64,000 nt of DNA from G963677085 sp963677085 (GTDB lineage: Bacteria; Planctomycetota; Planctomycetia; Pirellulales; Thermoguttaceae), in the NCBI GenBank assembly GCA_963677085.2, contig CAXXFH010000004.1, positions 2,232,001 through 2,296,000 on the forward strand, written 5' to 3'. The notes under the pieces were generated by a model. It made no database searches. It was not told the DNA's origin and saw only the letters and a list, made by a program, of their open reading frames with translations. The position numbers and the translations under genes are program-made. Position 1 is the stretch's first letter; every line of letters starts with the position of its first letter. Of the stretch, positions 8,592 through 17,605 are shown piece by piece.

Positions 8592-9305
8592 ATGTGCGGA
8601 CGTTTTACGCTTCGGGCCCCGGCCAGTGTGATTGCCGAGCAGTTCGCATTGTTCGAGTTGCCGTTGTTTATGCGGCGGTTCAACATTGCGCCGACGCAGC
8701 CGGTGCCGGTCGTGCGGATGCAGCCTGCGACCGTCGCCGCCGGGCCGGGCGAGGGTCTTTCGGCCGCCCGGCGCGAGTTTGTTTTGCTCCGCTGGGGGCT
8801 AATTCCCAGTTGGGCGAAGGAGCCGTCGATCGGCAATCGGATGATCAACGCTCGGGCGGAAACGGTATCGGAGAAACCGGCCTACCGAGCGGCCTTTCGC
8901 CGGCGACGGTGTTTGGTCGTTGCCGATGGTTTCTACGAGTGGCAACGCGCGGGCCGCGCCCGGCAACCGTATTTCATCCGCATGCGCGACGACAGCCCGT
9001 TCGCCTTCGCCGCTCTCTGGGAAGCCTGGGAAGGAGCCGACCACAGCTACATCGAGTCGTGTACGATTCTAACGACCGAGCCGAACGACCTGATGCGTCC
9101 GATCCACGACCGCATGCCGGTGATCCTGCCGCCGGAGCATTACGCCGCGTGGCTCGATCCGGCGTGCGAAGACGCCGCCAGTCTTCAGCCGCTCTTGAGG
9201 CCGAATCCCGCCGACGTAATGCGGGCCGAGCCGGTAAGCACTTACGTGAACAACCCGAAACACGACGACTCGCGATGCATTGAACGCCAGCGGGAGTTGT
9301 TTTAG
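8592..9305 (+). CDS. SRAP-domain protein (YedK/HMCES-like)
   Basis: The 237-residue product begins MCGRF, giving the invariant Cys2. It continues with RFNIAPTQPVPVV, LLRWGLIPSWA, NARAETV, FYEWQ (catalytic Glu) and PIHDRMPVIL (catalytic His). SRAP proteins covalently trap abasic sites in single-stranded DNA through Cys2, protecting forks during repair. It starts 56 bp after sufS but is functionally unrelated. The length is normal for the family. Confidence 0.93.
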   Translation: MCGRFTLRAPASVIAEQFALFELPLFMRRFNIAPTQPVPVVRMQPATVAAGPGEGLSAARREFVLLRWGLIPSWAKEPSIGNRMINARAETVSEKPAYRAAFRRRRCLVVADGFYEWQRAGRARQPYFIRMRDDSPFAFAALWEAWEGADHSYIESCTILTTEPNDLMRPIHDRMPVILPPEHYAAWLDPACEDAASLQPLLRPNPADVMRAEPVSTYVNNPKHDDSRCIERQRELF

Positions 9306-9359
9306 GGGCGAGGGGTAAGAGTCGAGAGACGAGGGGCGGTCGACGCCATAAGTTTCACT

Positions 9360-9385
9360 GGTTCCCAAGCTCTGGCTTGGGAACC
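9360..9385. repeat. palindromic repeat (GGTTCCCAAGC family)
   Basis: Perfect 11-bp arms GGTTCCCAAGC / GCTTGGGAACC with a 4-base loop. Close relatives are at 22257-22280, 22624-22649 and 26735-26760. Confidence 0.85.
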
Positions 9386-9504
9386 AGGATGTGAGCAAAC
9401 GTTCATGTCATTCTTGTCACGATCGTCATCAGTGGCTACGCTACAGATACTTCTCTGTTGCCCGCCCACCACGTTTCGCTGTCGGAATCGCGGAGGATCT
9501 GTTG

Positions 9505-10353
9505 ATGAACGCTGAGAGCCGCCATGAGGTTACGTTGGTCCAGGTGGTCGTGCTTGTTGTCGTCATTGGATTTTTCCTGGCTCTGCTGGTTGCGTACCTC
9601 GGGCAGTCGCGTGACCCTAGCCGGCGGGCTAGCTGTATGAACAACCAGAAGAACTTCTCACTGGCCTTATTGCAATACGAAGGAACGAATGCCCGATTCC
9701 CCGGTTACAAAGACCGTATCGGTAAGGACGCCATGGACCAGCCCGTTGTGGCAAGTTGGTTTGTGGTCATCGCGCCGTACCTCGAACGTTCCGATATCTT
9801 CCGGAAATGGGAAGGGGGCGATACGTCGGAGACTCCCTACATGGCGATTGCTGTTTGCCCGTCGAATCCAAACAACCACGGAACTCGCAAGGGGCCGCTG
9901 TTGGATTATGTCGTCAACTGTGGCCTGCCCGGCGACGACGATACGCTGGCCGACGGCGTGTTTTTCAATCACGATGTCGATACCCGGCCGCTGATGAGTT
10001 CCGTCGACGAAATCAGCCGCCACGATGGCACTGCCACCACGCTGCTGCTTTCCGAAAATATCCAGGCCGGCAACTGGAACGACACGGCCGAGGCCGACCT
10101 GGGCATGGTCTGGTTCGAGCGGCCCGGCAAGTGTGCGGGCATCAACGAGTGTCTCGATGTGGGCGACGCCCCGGGCAAGATCGAGTATGCGCGACCGTCG
10201 AGCTACCACGGTTCGGGTGTGGTCGTCAGCTTCTGCGATGGCCACCAGCACTTTCTTTCCGAGAAGATTCACTACAACGTCTACCGCCACCTGATGACGC
10301 CCGACAGCGCGGCCGCTGGGGTGAACGGGGAACTGACGGAACTCGACTACTGA
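9505..10353 (+). CDS. DUF1559-like protein with degenerate pilin N-terminus
   Basis: The 282-residue product starts at the ATG at 9505, 7 bases after a CGGAGGA Shine-Dalgarno. An N-terminal membrane helix (VTLVQVVVLVVVIGFFLALL) sits where DUF1559 pseudopilins carry the GFTLVELL signal. The cleavage-site Gly and the Glu at +5 are replaced (Gln at the Glu position), so processing by prepilin peptidase is doubtful. The rest keeps the DUF1559 layout: MNNQKNFSLALLQYE, and the C-terminal box HGSGVVVSFCDGHQHFL (compare FCDGSVHFL in the copy at 50958). It is probably anchored in the inner membrane. Function is unknown. Confidence 0.8.
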   Translation: MNAESRHEVTLVQVVVLVVVIGFFLALLVAYLGQSRDPSRRASCMNNQKNFSLALLQYEGTNARFPGYKDRIGKDAMDQPVVASWFVVIAPYLERSDIFRKWEGGDTSETPYMAIAVCPSNPNNHGTRKGPLLDYVVNCGLPGDDDTLADGVFFNHDVDTRPLMSSVDEISRHDGTATTLLLSENIQAGNWNDTAEADLGMVWFERPGKCAGINECLDVGDAPGKIEYARPSSYHGSGVVVSFCDGHQHFLSEKIHYNVYRHLMTPDSAAAGVNGELTELDY

Positions 10354-10373
10354 GAGCTTGTGAAAAAAGCGGG

Positions 10374-10449
10374 GTAACCGTTCACGGGGGACTGTCCCCT
10401 TAGCCTACAGCGGAGAAAACTGTTCGCGCCAATTCTCGTGAACGGTTAC
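10374..10449. repeat. inverted repeat between convergent genes
   Basis: Perfect 13-bp arms GTAACCGTTCACG (10374-10386) and CGTGAACGGTTAC (10437-10449) enclose about 50 bases containing gggggactgtcccc. It lies between two convergent genes and could act as a bidirectional terminator or be a mobile repeat. Confidence 0.7.
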
Positions 10450-10494
10450 AAACCGGGACAGGCACCCTCGCGAACTCGGTATTCGTCGAGTTTT

Positions 10495-12465
10495 TCAAAC
10501 AACTGGCCGGGAGCCAGTCCCATCTTTTTGCAGGCTCTGACGCGTAACCGTCGATTCGTCGACCGGTTGCCGGGGGAGGTGGAGTTGTAGCGCGGCGCCT
10601 TGGGATGAAGGCACCGCGTCGATCATTCCGCCGTGGCGTTCGACAATCTGTCGGCAGATCGTCAATCCCAGACCCGTGCCGCGAGGCCGCGTGGTGAATA
10701 GCGGCTCGAAAACCTGGCGGCCGAGGTCTGTGGGGATGCCGGGGCCGGTGTCGGTTACGGTAATGACGTCGAATTCTTCCGTACGGTGGGCGTTTAGCGT
10801 AATGGTCCCTTTTGCCGACATCGCTTGGATGGCGTTTTGGAAGAGATTGCGCAACACCTGCTCCAGTTGCGCGGCGTCGACATGGATGACAAACGGATCA
10901 GGGTCGTATTGGAATTGCCAGGCGATCGAGTCGAGAGCGGTTACCCGGGAACGAGCCTCGGTAACGATGGCCGCCAGCGAGCACGGTTTTCGGACGGGGG
11001 CCTTGCCGCGGTACATGGCCACCAGTTCATTGAGAATTTCTTCGGCCACCACGGTCTCGTTCTCGACGATGGCCACGTAGCGTTGCAGTTTGGCGTCGGC
11101 GGCCGGAATTTTGCGTTTCAGCAGGTACGACGCATTTCGCACGGCTCCCAGCGGATTACGCAACTCGTGAGCGATCATGGCCGAAAGCTGACCGATCGTG
11201 GCCAGTTGCGTCTGGCGAACGAGTTGGGCGCGGAGCTTCTCCAACTCGGCCTGCACACGCTGTTGTTCTCGTCGCTGCTGTTCGAGTAGGGCCTCCTGGG
11301 CGGCGCGGGCGTCGGCCTCGGTGCGGTGTTGCTCGCGGAGGTCCTGGACGATGGTAATCAAACGCTCGACCTCGCCCTGGGGATTGCGAAGGCAGCGGGT
11401 AGCCACGGCGACGTCGATAGACTCGCCGCTGGAGTGCAGCAGACGCTTGTCCAACGAATAGCCTTCTTCGTCGCCTCGCAAGACGCGATCTAGTAGCGGT
11501 TCCTCTTTGGTCCAATCTTCGGCGTAGGTTATTTCACCCCATGTTCTCTGCATCAACTCTTCCCGCGAACGGCCCAGGATCTCGCACAGGCGGTCGTTGA
11601 CCTCCAGGCAGTGGGTGTGGGGAGAAGAGATTGCTGTGCCGATCATCCCCGGATCGTGGCATTTGCGAAAACGTTCCAGGTTCAATCGCAGCAGTTCTTC
11701 CGCGCGGTTTTTTTCGGTGGTTACGCGAAAGAAGATGTGCAGCCCGGACGTCGAAGGTCGAACCCGCACGACAAACCAACGAATTTCTCCTCGCCAGTGG
11801 AAGTAGGTATCGAAATCGACCGGCTCGCGGGTTTCCATCGCCTTGGTAAATTGTTCTTCGAACACCGAATGCCGGGCTTCCGGAAAGGCTTCGTCGAAGA
11901 GTCGTGTCCCAACGACCTCCGAGGCTTTTTTGCCGAGATGCTCCTCCGCCATACGGTTGAAGTGCGTTATCTCCAGGTTGCGGTTGAGGGAGAAGAATCC
12001 TTCCTCCAAACCGTCTAGCAGTTTGTCGAAGTCGTGTCTCGCCACCGGGCTGTCGCTGGCGGCATAGCGGCTGCCGCAATCCTGCCACGACTGGATCGAG
12101 TGGCAGACGACGTACGGAAGGGTTTCCGGCGGATACTGCGACTGTTCGATCCAGTCGACAATCGGCGTGGTTTCGAGACGGTTGGTACTAACCGGCGGCT
12201 GTTGTTCCGACAGCAATGCGATTACCGGTACGAAGGAATCGGGCGACGGAATGCCTTGGAGTTCCGAAATTAGGCCATCGGGTAAGTGCCATTGGGCAAC
12301 CACCATGTCGCAAGTGGTGTCTTGGAGCTGTGCCCGCGCCTCGCTAAGGTTATGTGCTTCGTGCAGTTCGATCGGATCGTTCCACGCGCTGAGGACGTTC
12401 CGAAGACGTTCCGCACGAACGCTGTCGTGTTCAACGAGAAGAACGCGGATAGCTTCAGTTGCCAT
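10495..12465 (-). CDS. PAS-domain sensor histidine kinase with N-terminal pseudo-receiver
   Basis: The 656-residue product has four parts: a receiver-like domain (about 5-125), PAS (about 145-255), a second PAS/PAC (about 275-385), and a coiled coil leading to HisKA/HATPase_c. The H-box IAHELRNPLGA carries phospho-His433. The ATPase has NLFQNAIQA (N box), DTGPGIP (G1) and RGTGLGL (G2). In the receiver the phosphorylatable Asp is replaced: MVVAQWHLPDG has Gln58, and only one residue of the acidic pocket pair is acidic, so it is a pseudo-receiver. No transmembrane segment is visible, so the kinase is soluble. The start at 12465 was chosen because the receiver begins directly after it. An ATG at 12483 is an alternative. 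No cognate response regulator lies nearby. Confidence 0.9.
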   Translation of the reverse strand: MATEAIRVLLVEHDSVRAERLRNVLSAWNDPIELHEAHNLSEARAQLQDTTCDMVVAQWHLPDGLISELQGIPSPDSFVPVIALLSEQQPPVSTNRLETTPIVDWIEQSQYPPETLPYVVCHSIQSWQDCGSRYAASDSPVARHDFDKLLDGLEEGFFSLNRNLEITHFNRMAEEHLGKKASEVVGTRLFDEAFPEARHSVFEEQFTKAMETREPVDFDTYFHWRGEIRWFVVRVRPSTSGLHIFFRVTTEKNRAEELLRLNLERFRKCHDPGMIGTAISSPHTHCLEVNDRLCEILGRSREELMQRTWGEITYAEDWTKEEPLLDRVLRGDEEGYSLDKRLLHSSGESIDVAVATRCLRNPQGEVERLITIVQDLREQHRTEADARAAQEALLEQQRREQQRVQAELEKLRAQLVRQTQLATIGQLSAMIAHELRNPLGAVRNASYLLKRKIPAADAKLQRYVAIVENETVVAEEILNELVAMYRGKAPVRKPCSLAAIVTEARSRVTALDSIAWQFQYDPDPFVIHVDAAQLEQVLRNLFQNAIQAMSAKGTITLNAHRTEEFDVITVTDTGPGIPTDLGRQVFEPLFTTRPRGTGLGLTICRQIVERHGGMIDAVPSSQGAALQLHLPRQPVDESTVTRQSLQKDGTGSRPVV

Positions 12466-13112
12466 TAGTTGCGCATCCTCCATTTCAAGAGGGCGATTCT
12501 CGCGGCACCACGGAGCGACTTGGAGAACCGTGGCGTTAAACAACCGGTTTTCAGGCGATACCCCGGCGGTCGGAAGTCGTTTCGATATCGGCAGGTTTCC
12601 GATCGCGCGAAGCGGCTGCTGCTACGGTCGCAGCAAACTTCCGTCGAGGCGATGGTCCCTGGCAACGTAACTGGCAGCCACAGCACATCGCGAACTACCA
12701 CCCCCCCTGGGATTGCGTCGAGTAACCTTTGGGGAGTAATAAATGGTAATTATTAGGGCCGTTACAGAAAAGTCCAGGGGGCGGCGAGCGTTGGATCCTG
12801 CCGGGGGGAAGAAGAGTTGGGAAAACAGTCGTCATTGAAATGTTATCCCTCCAATAGGCACATTGGTTTGTGTACGTGTCCTTGGGGAGGCGGTGAAGGG
12901 ACGATGCCCTCTCAAAGGGGGCTTGTCAGCCTATTTCTTCTGGAAGTGTTCGCCTATCAGGTTTCTGCTGCCTGCGGAAGCAACGCGGCAAAATTGTGGG
13001 CCGCTGGCGTCGGCGGTACGATAGTAAACGCGACCCGGGAAACCGGGCTTCTCGATCGTTTCGTTTTCTTATTTCTTATTTTATGCGACCGAATATTTCT
13101 CCAAGGTGATTC
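12466..13112. other. long divergent intergenic region, no gene supported
   Basis: About 650 bases between divergent genes. It must hold both promoters. A possible 104-codon plus-strand frame (12817-13131) overlaps the next gene, lacks a ribosome site and has no family features, so I leave it out. No riboswitch motif was recognised. Confidence 0.5.
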
Positions 13113-13778
13113 ATGGTACGGGCAGCAGTGAGTGGCGTTTGGCGTGGGGTCTTGATGGCCGGGCTACTGGGACTTCCGGCGGCCGTTTGGGCCGACGACG
13201 GTTTTGTTGAAATCTTCAACGGTCAAGACCTGACCGGTTGGATCGCGGAAGGCATGTTCGACTACGACAAGGAAAACGCCGAAAAGCCGATCTGGATTGT
13301 CGACGACGGCACGCTCGTCTGCAAAGGTCGACGATGGGGGTTTTTACGATACGACAAGGAACTGACCGACTTCGTCGTGCGTTTGCAGTTTCGTACCTCC
13401 AAAGGTTGCAACAGCGGTCTGGGAATTCGGGGCAGCAAGTTCACCGGTTGGACAACTTCCCCCTCGCGAAGCGGCTACGAAATGCAGATTCTCGACGACG
13501 CCGGCAAAAAGCCCAACGAACACTCCAGCGGGGCACTCTACCGCTACGTGGCCGCGAAGCAGAACGCCATTAAACCGGCTGGCGAGTGGAACGACATCGA
13601 GATCGAATGCCGGGGACCGAAAATCCGTATCACGCTCAACGACGTGGTGATTCAGGACGTCGACCAGTCGCAGATCGACGCCATCAAGAAAAAGCCGCTT
13701 ACGGGCTATTTCTCCGTACAGGACCACGGCCACCACGTCGAGTTCCGCAATATCCGGCTCAAAGAGCTGAAGCCGTGA
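13113..13778 (+). CDS. exported DUF1080 (3-keto-disaccharide hydrolase-like) protein
   Basis: The 221-residue product has a signal peptide (VLMAGLLGLPAAVWA, cleaved before DDGF). A single DUF1080 jelly-roll domain follows: FVEIFNGQDLTGW, IWIVDDGTLVCKG, EMQILDD, EWNDIEIECRG and GYFSVQDHGHHVEFRNIRLKEL. Family members bind or cleave sugars, some hydrolyse 3-keto-glycosides, and they are very numerous in planctomycetes. An AAGG Shine-Dalgarno lies just upstream. It is a stand-alone gene. The substrate cannot be told from sequence. Confidence 0.9.
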   Translation: MVRAAVSGVWRGVLMAGLLGLPAAVWADDGFVEIFNGQDLTGWIAEGMFDYDKENAEKPIWIVDDGTLVCKGRRWGFLRYDKELTDFVVRLQFRTSKGCNSGLGIRGSKFTGWTTSPSRSGYEMQILDDAGKKPNEHSSGALYRYVAAKQNAIKPAGEWNDIEIECRGPKIRITLNDVVIQDVDQSQIDAIKKKPLTGYFSVQDHGHHVEFRNIRLKELKP

Positions 13779-14156
13779 GGAGTGAAACGCGAATGCAGTT
13801 CCCGGCTTGCCGGGTTTGTCATCGGCCCTGAGCGGAGCGAAGGATCTTGCCTGAATCGTCCGCCGGATGAACCCTTTTTTGTGACTTGTCGTGCTTTTCG
13901 TGGCCAACTTTCTTGCAGGCTTGCTTTCCCACGGCCTGCCGATTCTCGAACATCATCTCGCCAAGGAGCCGCCGGTGCAATCGACAAAATCGGTGTCACC
14001 TGATGTTGTGGCCCGCAAGTTCGGACTATCTTCTGGTTGGCTTTGCCGTCAAGCGAAATTTGTCCGATATTCACGATGAAGGGCGCCTGTGCCCACCGGG
14101 CACAGGCGCTATCGGCAATCGATGTTCGAATTTGGCGCTAACGCAAGACAGAAACG
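13779..14156 (+). other. intergenic region with a strong hairpin, no gene
   Basis: About 380 bases. It contains a 27-base hairpin at 14083-14109 with perfect 12-bp arms (GCGCCTGTGCCC) and an ACC loop, and remnants of repeat words (gtgacttgtcgtgcttttcgtggc near 13880). A 62-codon frame at 13891 has no supporting features. Confidence 0.5.
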
Positions 14157-15131
14157 GTGTACGTTCAACCACTCTTGTTGACGGCCCTGGCTGGTCGAGC
14201 CCCGCTGGCATCGGCGTTCGCGGTGCGCAATTCGAGCGCGACTGGCAGCAGCGATTGTTCGTCGTGTCCAACGCAAGCAACGCAGTCCGAACCGGCAACA
14301 TCGTCGTCCGAGGCTTCTTCTGAGTCGGATGCCACGAGCGAATCCGGGGCAACCAGTCGACGTTCGGTGGTCGCCGGGCAAACCGACACCGTACAGATAT
14401 CGAGGCAGGCCCAAGCGGCGCTGGCCGAAGAACTCACGCCCGAGGAGCAGGCGGAAGTCGCCGAGCTGAAGGCGACCGACCGCAAGGTCCGCTCCCACGA
14501 ACAGGCCCACCTGGCAGCCGCGGGCCCCTACGCCCGGGGTGGTATCTCGTATGAGTACGAGACGGGCCCCGACGACAATGAATATGCCGTCGGTGGCGAG
14601 GTGAATATCGACACTTCGCCCGTTTCTGGCGATCCCGAGGCCACAATTCGCAAGGCCCAGGTCATTCGCGCCGCGGCCCAGGCCCCGGCCGATCCCTCGG
14701 GCCAGGATCGTCGCGTGGCGGCGGCCGCCACACAAATGGAGGCCAACGCCCGGCAGGAAATCCGCGAGCAACAGGTCGAAGCCCAATCGGCTCGACGGGA
14801 AGCAAGTGAGGCCGGGGCCGACGGGCAAACCACCTCGACCGCCGAGACGTCATCAACCGATCAGCCCGAGACGCTGGGCGATTCGCCCGACGAGAGCGAG
14901 ACCACCACAGCCTCGGCCGATTCTTCCAGTTCGCCGACAGTGTCGTCTCCCGCCGAATCGTCCCCAAGTACGTTGCCGGATGGCTCGACAATCGCCCCGC
15001 CGCCAACAGTAGCGGTACCGACAGTTGCCAACACCGCCACTCGCACGTCCAATACCTATACGGTCAACGCTTCGCCGACCAATGCTACGCAGCCTGCGGT
15101 TGTGGGAACGTTGCTCGACTTAGTGGGGTAG
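14157..15131 (+). CDS. SprA-family putative metalloprotease-related protein
   Basis: The roughly 324-residue product has a conserved core typical of the SprA-related family: DRKVRSHEQAHLAAAGPYA (an H-E-x-x-H zinc-like motif), GGISYEYETGPDDNEYAVGGEVNID and a helical stretch EATIRKAQVIRAAAQAPADPS. Both flanks are low-complexity Ser/Thr/Glu-rich and probably disordered. It begins with GTG at 14157 and lacks an obvious Shine-Dalgarno, so the N-terminus is uncertain. Family members are uncharacterised putative peptidases. A catalytic role is inferred only from the HEQAH motif. Confidence 0.75.
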   Translation: MYVQPLLLTALAGRAPLASAFAVRNSSATGSSDCSSCPTQATQSEPATSSSEASSESDATSESGATSRRSVVAGQTDTVQISRQAQAALAEELTPEEQAEVAELKATDRKVRSHEQAHLAAAGPYARGGISYEYETGPDDNEYAVGGEVNIDTSPVSGDPEATIRKAQVIRAAAQAPADPSGQDRRVAAAATQMEANARQEIREQQVEAQSARREASEAGADGQTTSTAETSSTDQPETLGDSPDESETTTASADSSSSPTVSSPAESSPSTLPDGSTIAPPPTVAVPTVANTATRTSNTYTVNASPTNATQPAVVGTLLDLVG

Positions 15132-15241
15132 AATTGGCAGCCTGGGAAAGGTGAACCCCCGGACGGTGGCGTGCGTAATATAGAATGCGGCCGCTGTCTA
15201 TTGCCATCCAGTCGTTTCAACCGGCCGAAGGAACCCGCCAC

Positions 15242-16642
15242 GTGAAACTGCAATTCCTCGGTGCTACCCGGCAAGTGACCGGGTCGCGTTACTATGTCGA
15301 GGCCGACGGGGCCCGGGTGCTGATCGACTGCGGCATGTTCCAGGAGCGCGAGCACCAATCGCGGAACTGGGCCCCGAGCCCGGTTCGGGTGCGCGATCTC
15401 GACGCCCTGTTTCTCACCCATGCCCATCTGGATCACTGCGGGCTGTCGCCCCGGTTGGTTCAAGAAGGGTTTCGTAGCCCGATCGTCACGACGAGCGCTT
15501 CGGCCGACTTGGTCGAATTGATCCTCCGCGACTCGGCCGAGATTCAGGCGGAAGACGCGGCCTTCAAGAAAAAGCGTCACCGCAAGGAGGGCCGCCGCGG
15601 TGCCCACCCCGAAAAACCTCTGTACACGCTCAAAGATGTGGAACGTACGCTGCCGCTGTTGAAGACGGTCGACTATGGCGGAGCCGTACAAATCAACGAC
15701 CATCTTTCAGCCATGTTTCACGACGCGGGCCACATCCTCGGCTCGGCCATGATCGAGCTAAGGCTGACCGACAACGGCCGCCCGCGCCGGGTGCTTTTCT
15801 CGGGCGACATCGGCCAATGGGGACGCCCGATCGTCCGCGACCCGACGGTCTTCGCCGATGCCGACTTCGTCGTCATGGAGTCGACCTATGGCAACCGCAA
15901 CCACGAAGCGGCCGGCGACGCCGAGTCGCAATTGGCCGCCGTGATCCACCGTACGGTTGAGCAGGGCGGTAAGGTCATCGTGCCGATCTTCGCCATCGAG
16001 CGAGCGCAAGAAATCGTTTACCACCTGAGCCGGCTGCGGGCTTTAGAACGCATTCCCCTGCTGCCCGTGTTCCTCGACAGCCCCATGGCGGCCGACGTTA
16101 CCGAAGTGTTTCGTCGCCACCGCGAGCTGTTCGATCTGGAGGCTTGGGAGGTGATCGACTCGGGCGCCTGGCCGCTGAATTTCCCTGGGCTGAAGATGGT
16201 TCGCACACCGCAACAGTCGAAAGAGATCAATCGGCAGAAGGGTCCGGCCATCATCATGGCTACCTCGGGCATGTGCAACGCGGGCCGCATCAAGCACCAT
16301 CTCGCGCGATACATCACGCACGCGGAAAACACCCTGCTGTTCGTCGGCTACCAGGCCCACGGTACACTCGGCCGCCAGATTCTCGACGGCAGCCCGGAAG
16401 TCCGTATCCACGGTCGCATGCACCCGGTCCGCGCGGCGGTCTCGCAGATCCACGGAGTCTCGGGCCACGCCGACCGCTCGGGCTTGCTGCGATGGCTGAG
16501 CTACTTCCAGAACCCACCCGAGCACCTTTTCCTTACGCATGGTGAAGAAGAGGAATCGCTGGCCCTGGCCGCCCACATCCGCGAAAAGATGGGCTGGAAC
16601 GTGACCGTGCCGGAGTATCAGGAGGTGGTCGAGTTGGACTAG
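15242..16642 (+). CDS. metallo-beta-lactamase fold / beta-CASP RNA nuclease-like protein
   Basis: The 466-residue product begins VKLQFLGATRQVTGS at a GTG 8 bases after AAGGA, which matches family N-termini. An ATG at 15185 would add 19 unlikely residues. The metal site HAHLDHCG, FHDAGHILGSAM and LFSGDIG define the MBL domain. ESTYGNRNH, PIFAIERAQEI, ATSGMCNAGRIKHHL and GVSGHAD define the beta-CASP/RMMBL part. This architecture is a ribonuclease related to archaeal/eukaryotic CPSF and bacterial YsiA-type proteins. A Lys/Arg-rich insertion (about residues 115-127) follows the first MBL half. Zn-dependent RNA cleavage is likely. Confidence 0.92.
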   Translation: MKLQFLGATRQVTGSRYYVEADGARVLIDCGMFQEREHQSRNWAPSPVRVRDLDALFLTHAHLDHCGLSPRLVQEGFRSPIVTTSASADLVELILRDSAEIQAEDAAFKKKRHRKEGRRGAHPEKPLYTLKDVERTLPLLKTVDYGGAVQINDHLSAMFHDAGHILGSAMIELRLTDNGRPRRVLFSGDIGQWGRPIVRDPTVFADADFVVMESTYGNRNHEAAGDAESQLAAVIHRTVEQGGKVIVPIFAIERAQEIVYHLSRLRALERIPLLPVFLDSPMAADVTEVFRRHRELFDLEAWEVIDSGAWPLNFPGLKMVRTPQQSKEINRQKGPAIIMATSGMCNAGRIKHHLARYITHAENTLLFVGYQAHGTLGRQILDGSPEVRIHGRMHPVRAAVSQIHGVSGHADRSGLLRWLSYFQNPPEHLFLTHGEEEESLALAAHIREKMGWNVTVPEYQEVVELD

Positions 16643-16652
16643 GACTTCCCTG

Positions 16653-16780
16653 GTTCCCATGCTTCGCGTGGGAACCTAAGTGTCGGATGCTTCGCGTCCT
16701 GGCTGGGCGAACCGACGCCTTTGTTGGCCATTCGCGACGCGAAGCGTCGGAGCGTGCGTCCCCACGCGAAGCGTGGGAAC
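16653..16780. repeat. composite inverted-repeat element (GTTCCCACGC family), copy 2
   Basis: Same structure as 4494-4623, lying between the nuclease-like gene and the DUF4254 gene. GTTCCCATGC and GCGTGGGAAC ends, with inner GACGCGAAGCGTC palindromes. Confidence 0.8.
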
Positions 16781-16906
16781 GAGAGAAATGGGAGAAAAGC
16801 AAGAGAATTCCCCAAATTATTCGTCTTGCCACGATCGTGGCAGGCCGCTATTCTCCCGCAGCGCAGTTTGCCGTCTGTCTTCCCGCCCATTCGTGAGGTC
16901 CCTCCC

Positions 16907-17515
16907 ATGCTCGATGTTGATGCTGTCATTCAGCTCCATCATTCGACTGTCGAACGCTGGCACCGTTACGAGGAGGTCGATAATCCCTACGAGGATCTGC
17001 TCGAACTCGTGTGTCGCCAGCACGAACAGAACTATCGGCTTTGGCATCGCGAAGACATTGCCCGAAGCCCCGACGTCGCCGACGCCGATTTGGCCCAGGT
17101 AAAGCGCGACATCGACGCGTTTAACCAGCGGCGAAACGACCTGATCGAGCAGCTCGACGACGCCCTAATCCAGCGGCTCGTCGAACTCGAAGTCCAGCCG
17201 GCTGCCGATGCCCAACTCAACAGCGAGACCCCGGGCAGCGTGATCGACCGGCTTTCGATCATCTCGCTGCGGATCTATCACATGGAAGAGCAGGCCGCCC
17301 GGCTCGATGCTTCCGAGCAACATCGCCAAAAGGCCAAGCAGCGGCTGGAGGTCATCTACGAGCAACGGGCCGACTTGGCCACCTCGTTGGACCATCTGCT
17401 GCACGACATCGCCGCCGGACGCAAGCTATTGAAGGTCTACCGGCAGTTCAAGATGTACAACGATCCGTCGATGAATCCGTATCTGTATCAAGCCAAGACC
17501 AAGCCGGCGGCTTGA
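16907..17515 (+). CDS. DUF4254 domain protein
   Basis: The 202-residue, wholly helical and charged protein matches the DUF4254 family: IQLHHSTVERWHRYEE, ENYRLWHREDIARSP, FNQRRNDLIEQLDD, SVIDRLSIISLRIYHM, and the end HDIAAGRKLLKVYRQFKMYNDPSMNPYLY. The family is often found beside LPS or heptosyltransferase genes. Here a GT9 glycosyltransferase is convergent next door, which fits a role in cell-envelope glycan assembly, though the reaction is unknown. A GAGG site precedes the ATG at 16907. Confidence 0.88.
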   Translation: MLDVDAVIQLHHSTVERWHRYEEVDNPYEDLLELVCRQHEQNYRLWHREDIARSPDVADADLAQVKRDIDAFNQRRNDLIEQLDDALIQRLVELEVQPAADAQLNSETPGSVIDRLSIISLRIYHMEEQAARLDASEQHRQKAKQRLEVIYEQRADLATSLDHLLHDIAAGRKLLKVYRQFKMYNDPSMNPYLYQAKTKPAA

Positions 17516-17559
17516 CGGATAAAGGGGCGGCGGAGTTGGGGCATCGCTGCGCGCGACGG

Positions 17560-17605
17560 CGAAGCCGCAAGCGGCCTGCAAATCAGAAATCCCCAATCAT
17601 AAACC
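17560..17605. repeat. dispersed repeat at gene ends, copy 2
   Basis: Matches 8479-8538 (gaagccgcaagcggcctgca, then aatcagaaatccccaatca). It lies between two convergent genes and touches the stop codon of the GT9 gene. Confidence 0.75.

Noticed and set aside
12817..13131. 104-codon ORF before the DUF1080 gene
   Set aside because: It overlaps the next start, lacks a ribosome site, has low-complexity composition and no recognisable domain.
16721..16906. upstream extension of the DUF4254 gene
   Set aside because: The extra 62 codons are encoded by a GTTCCCACGC repeat. The ATG at 16907 has a ribosome site and matches the family start.
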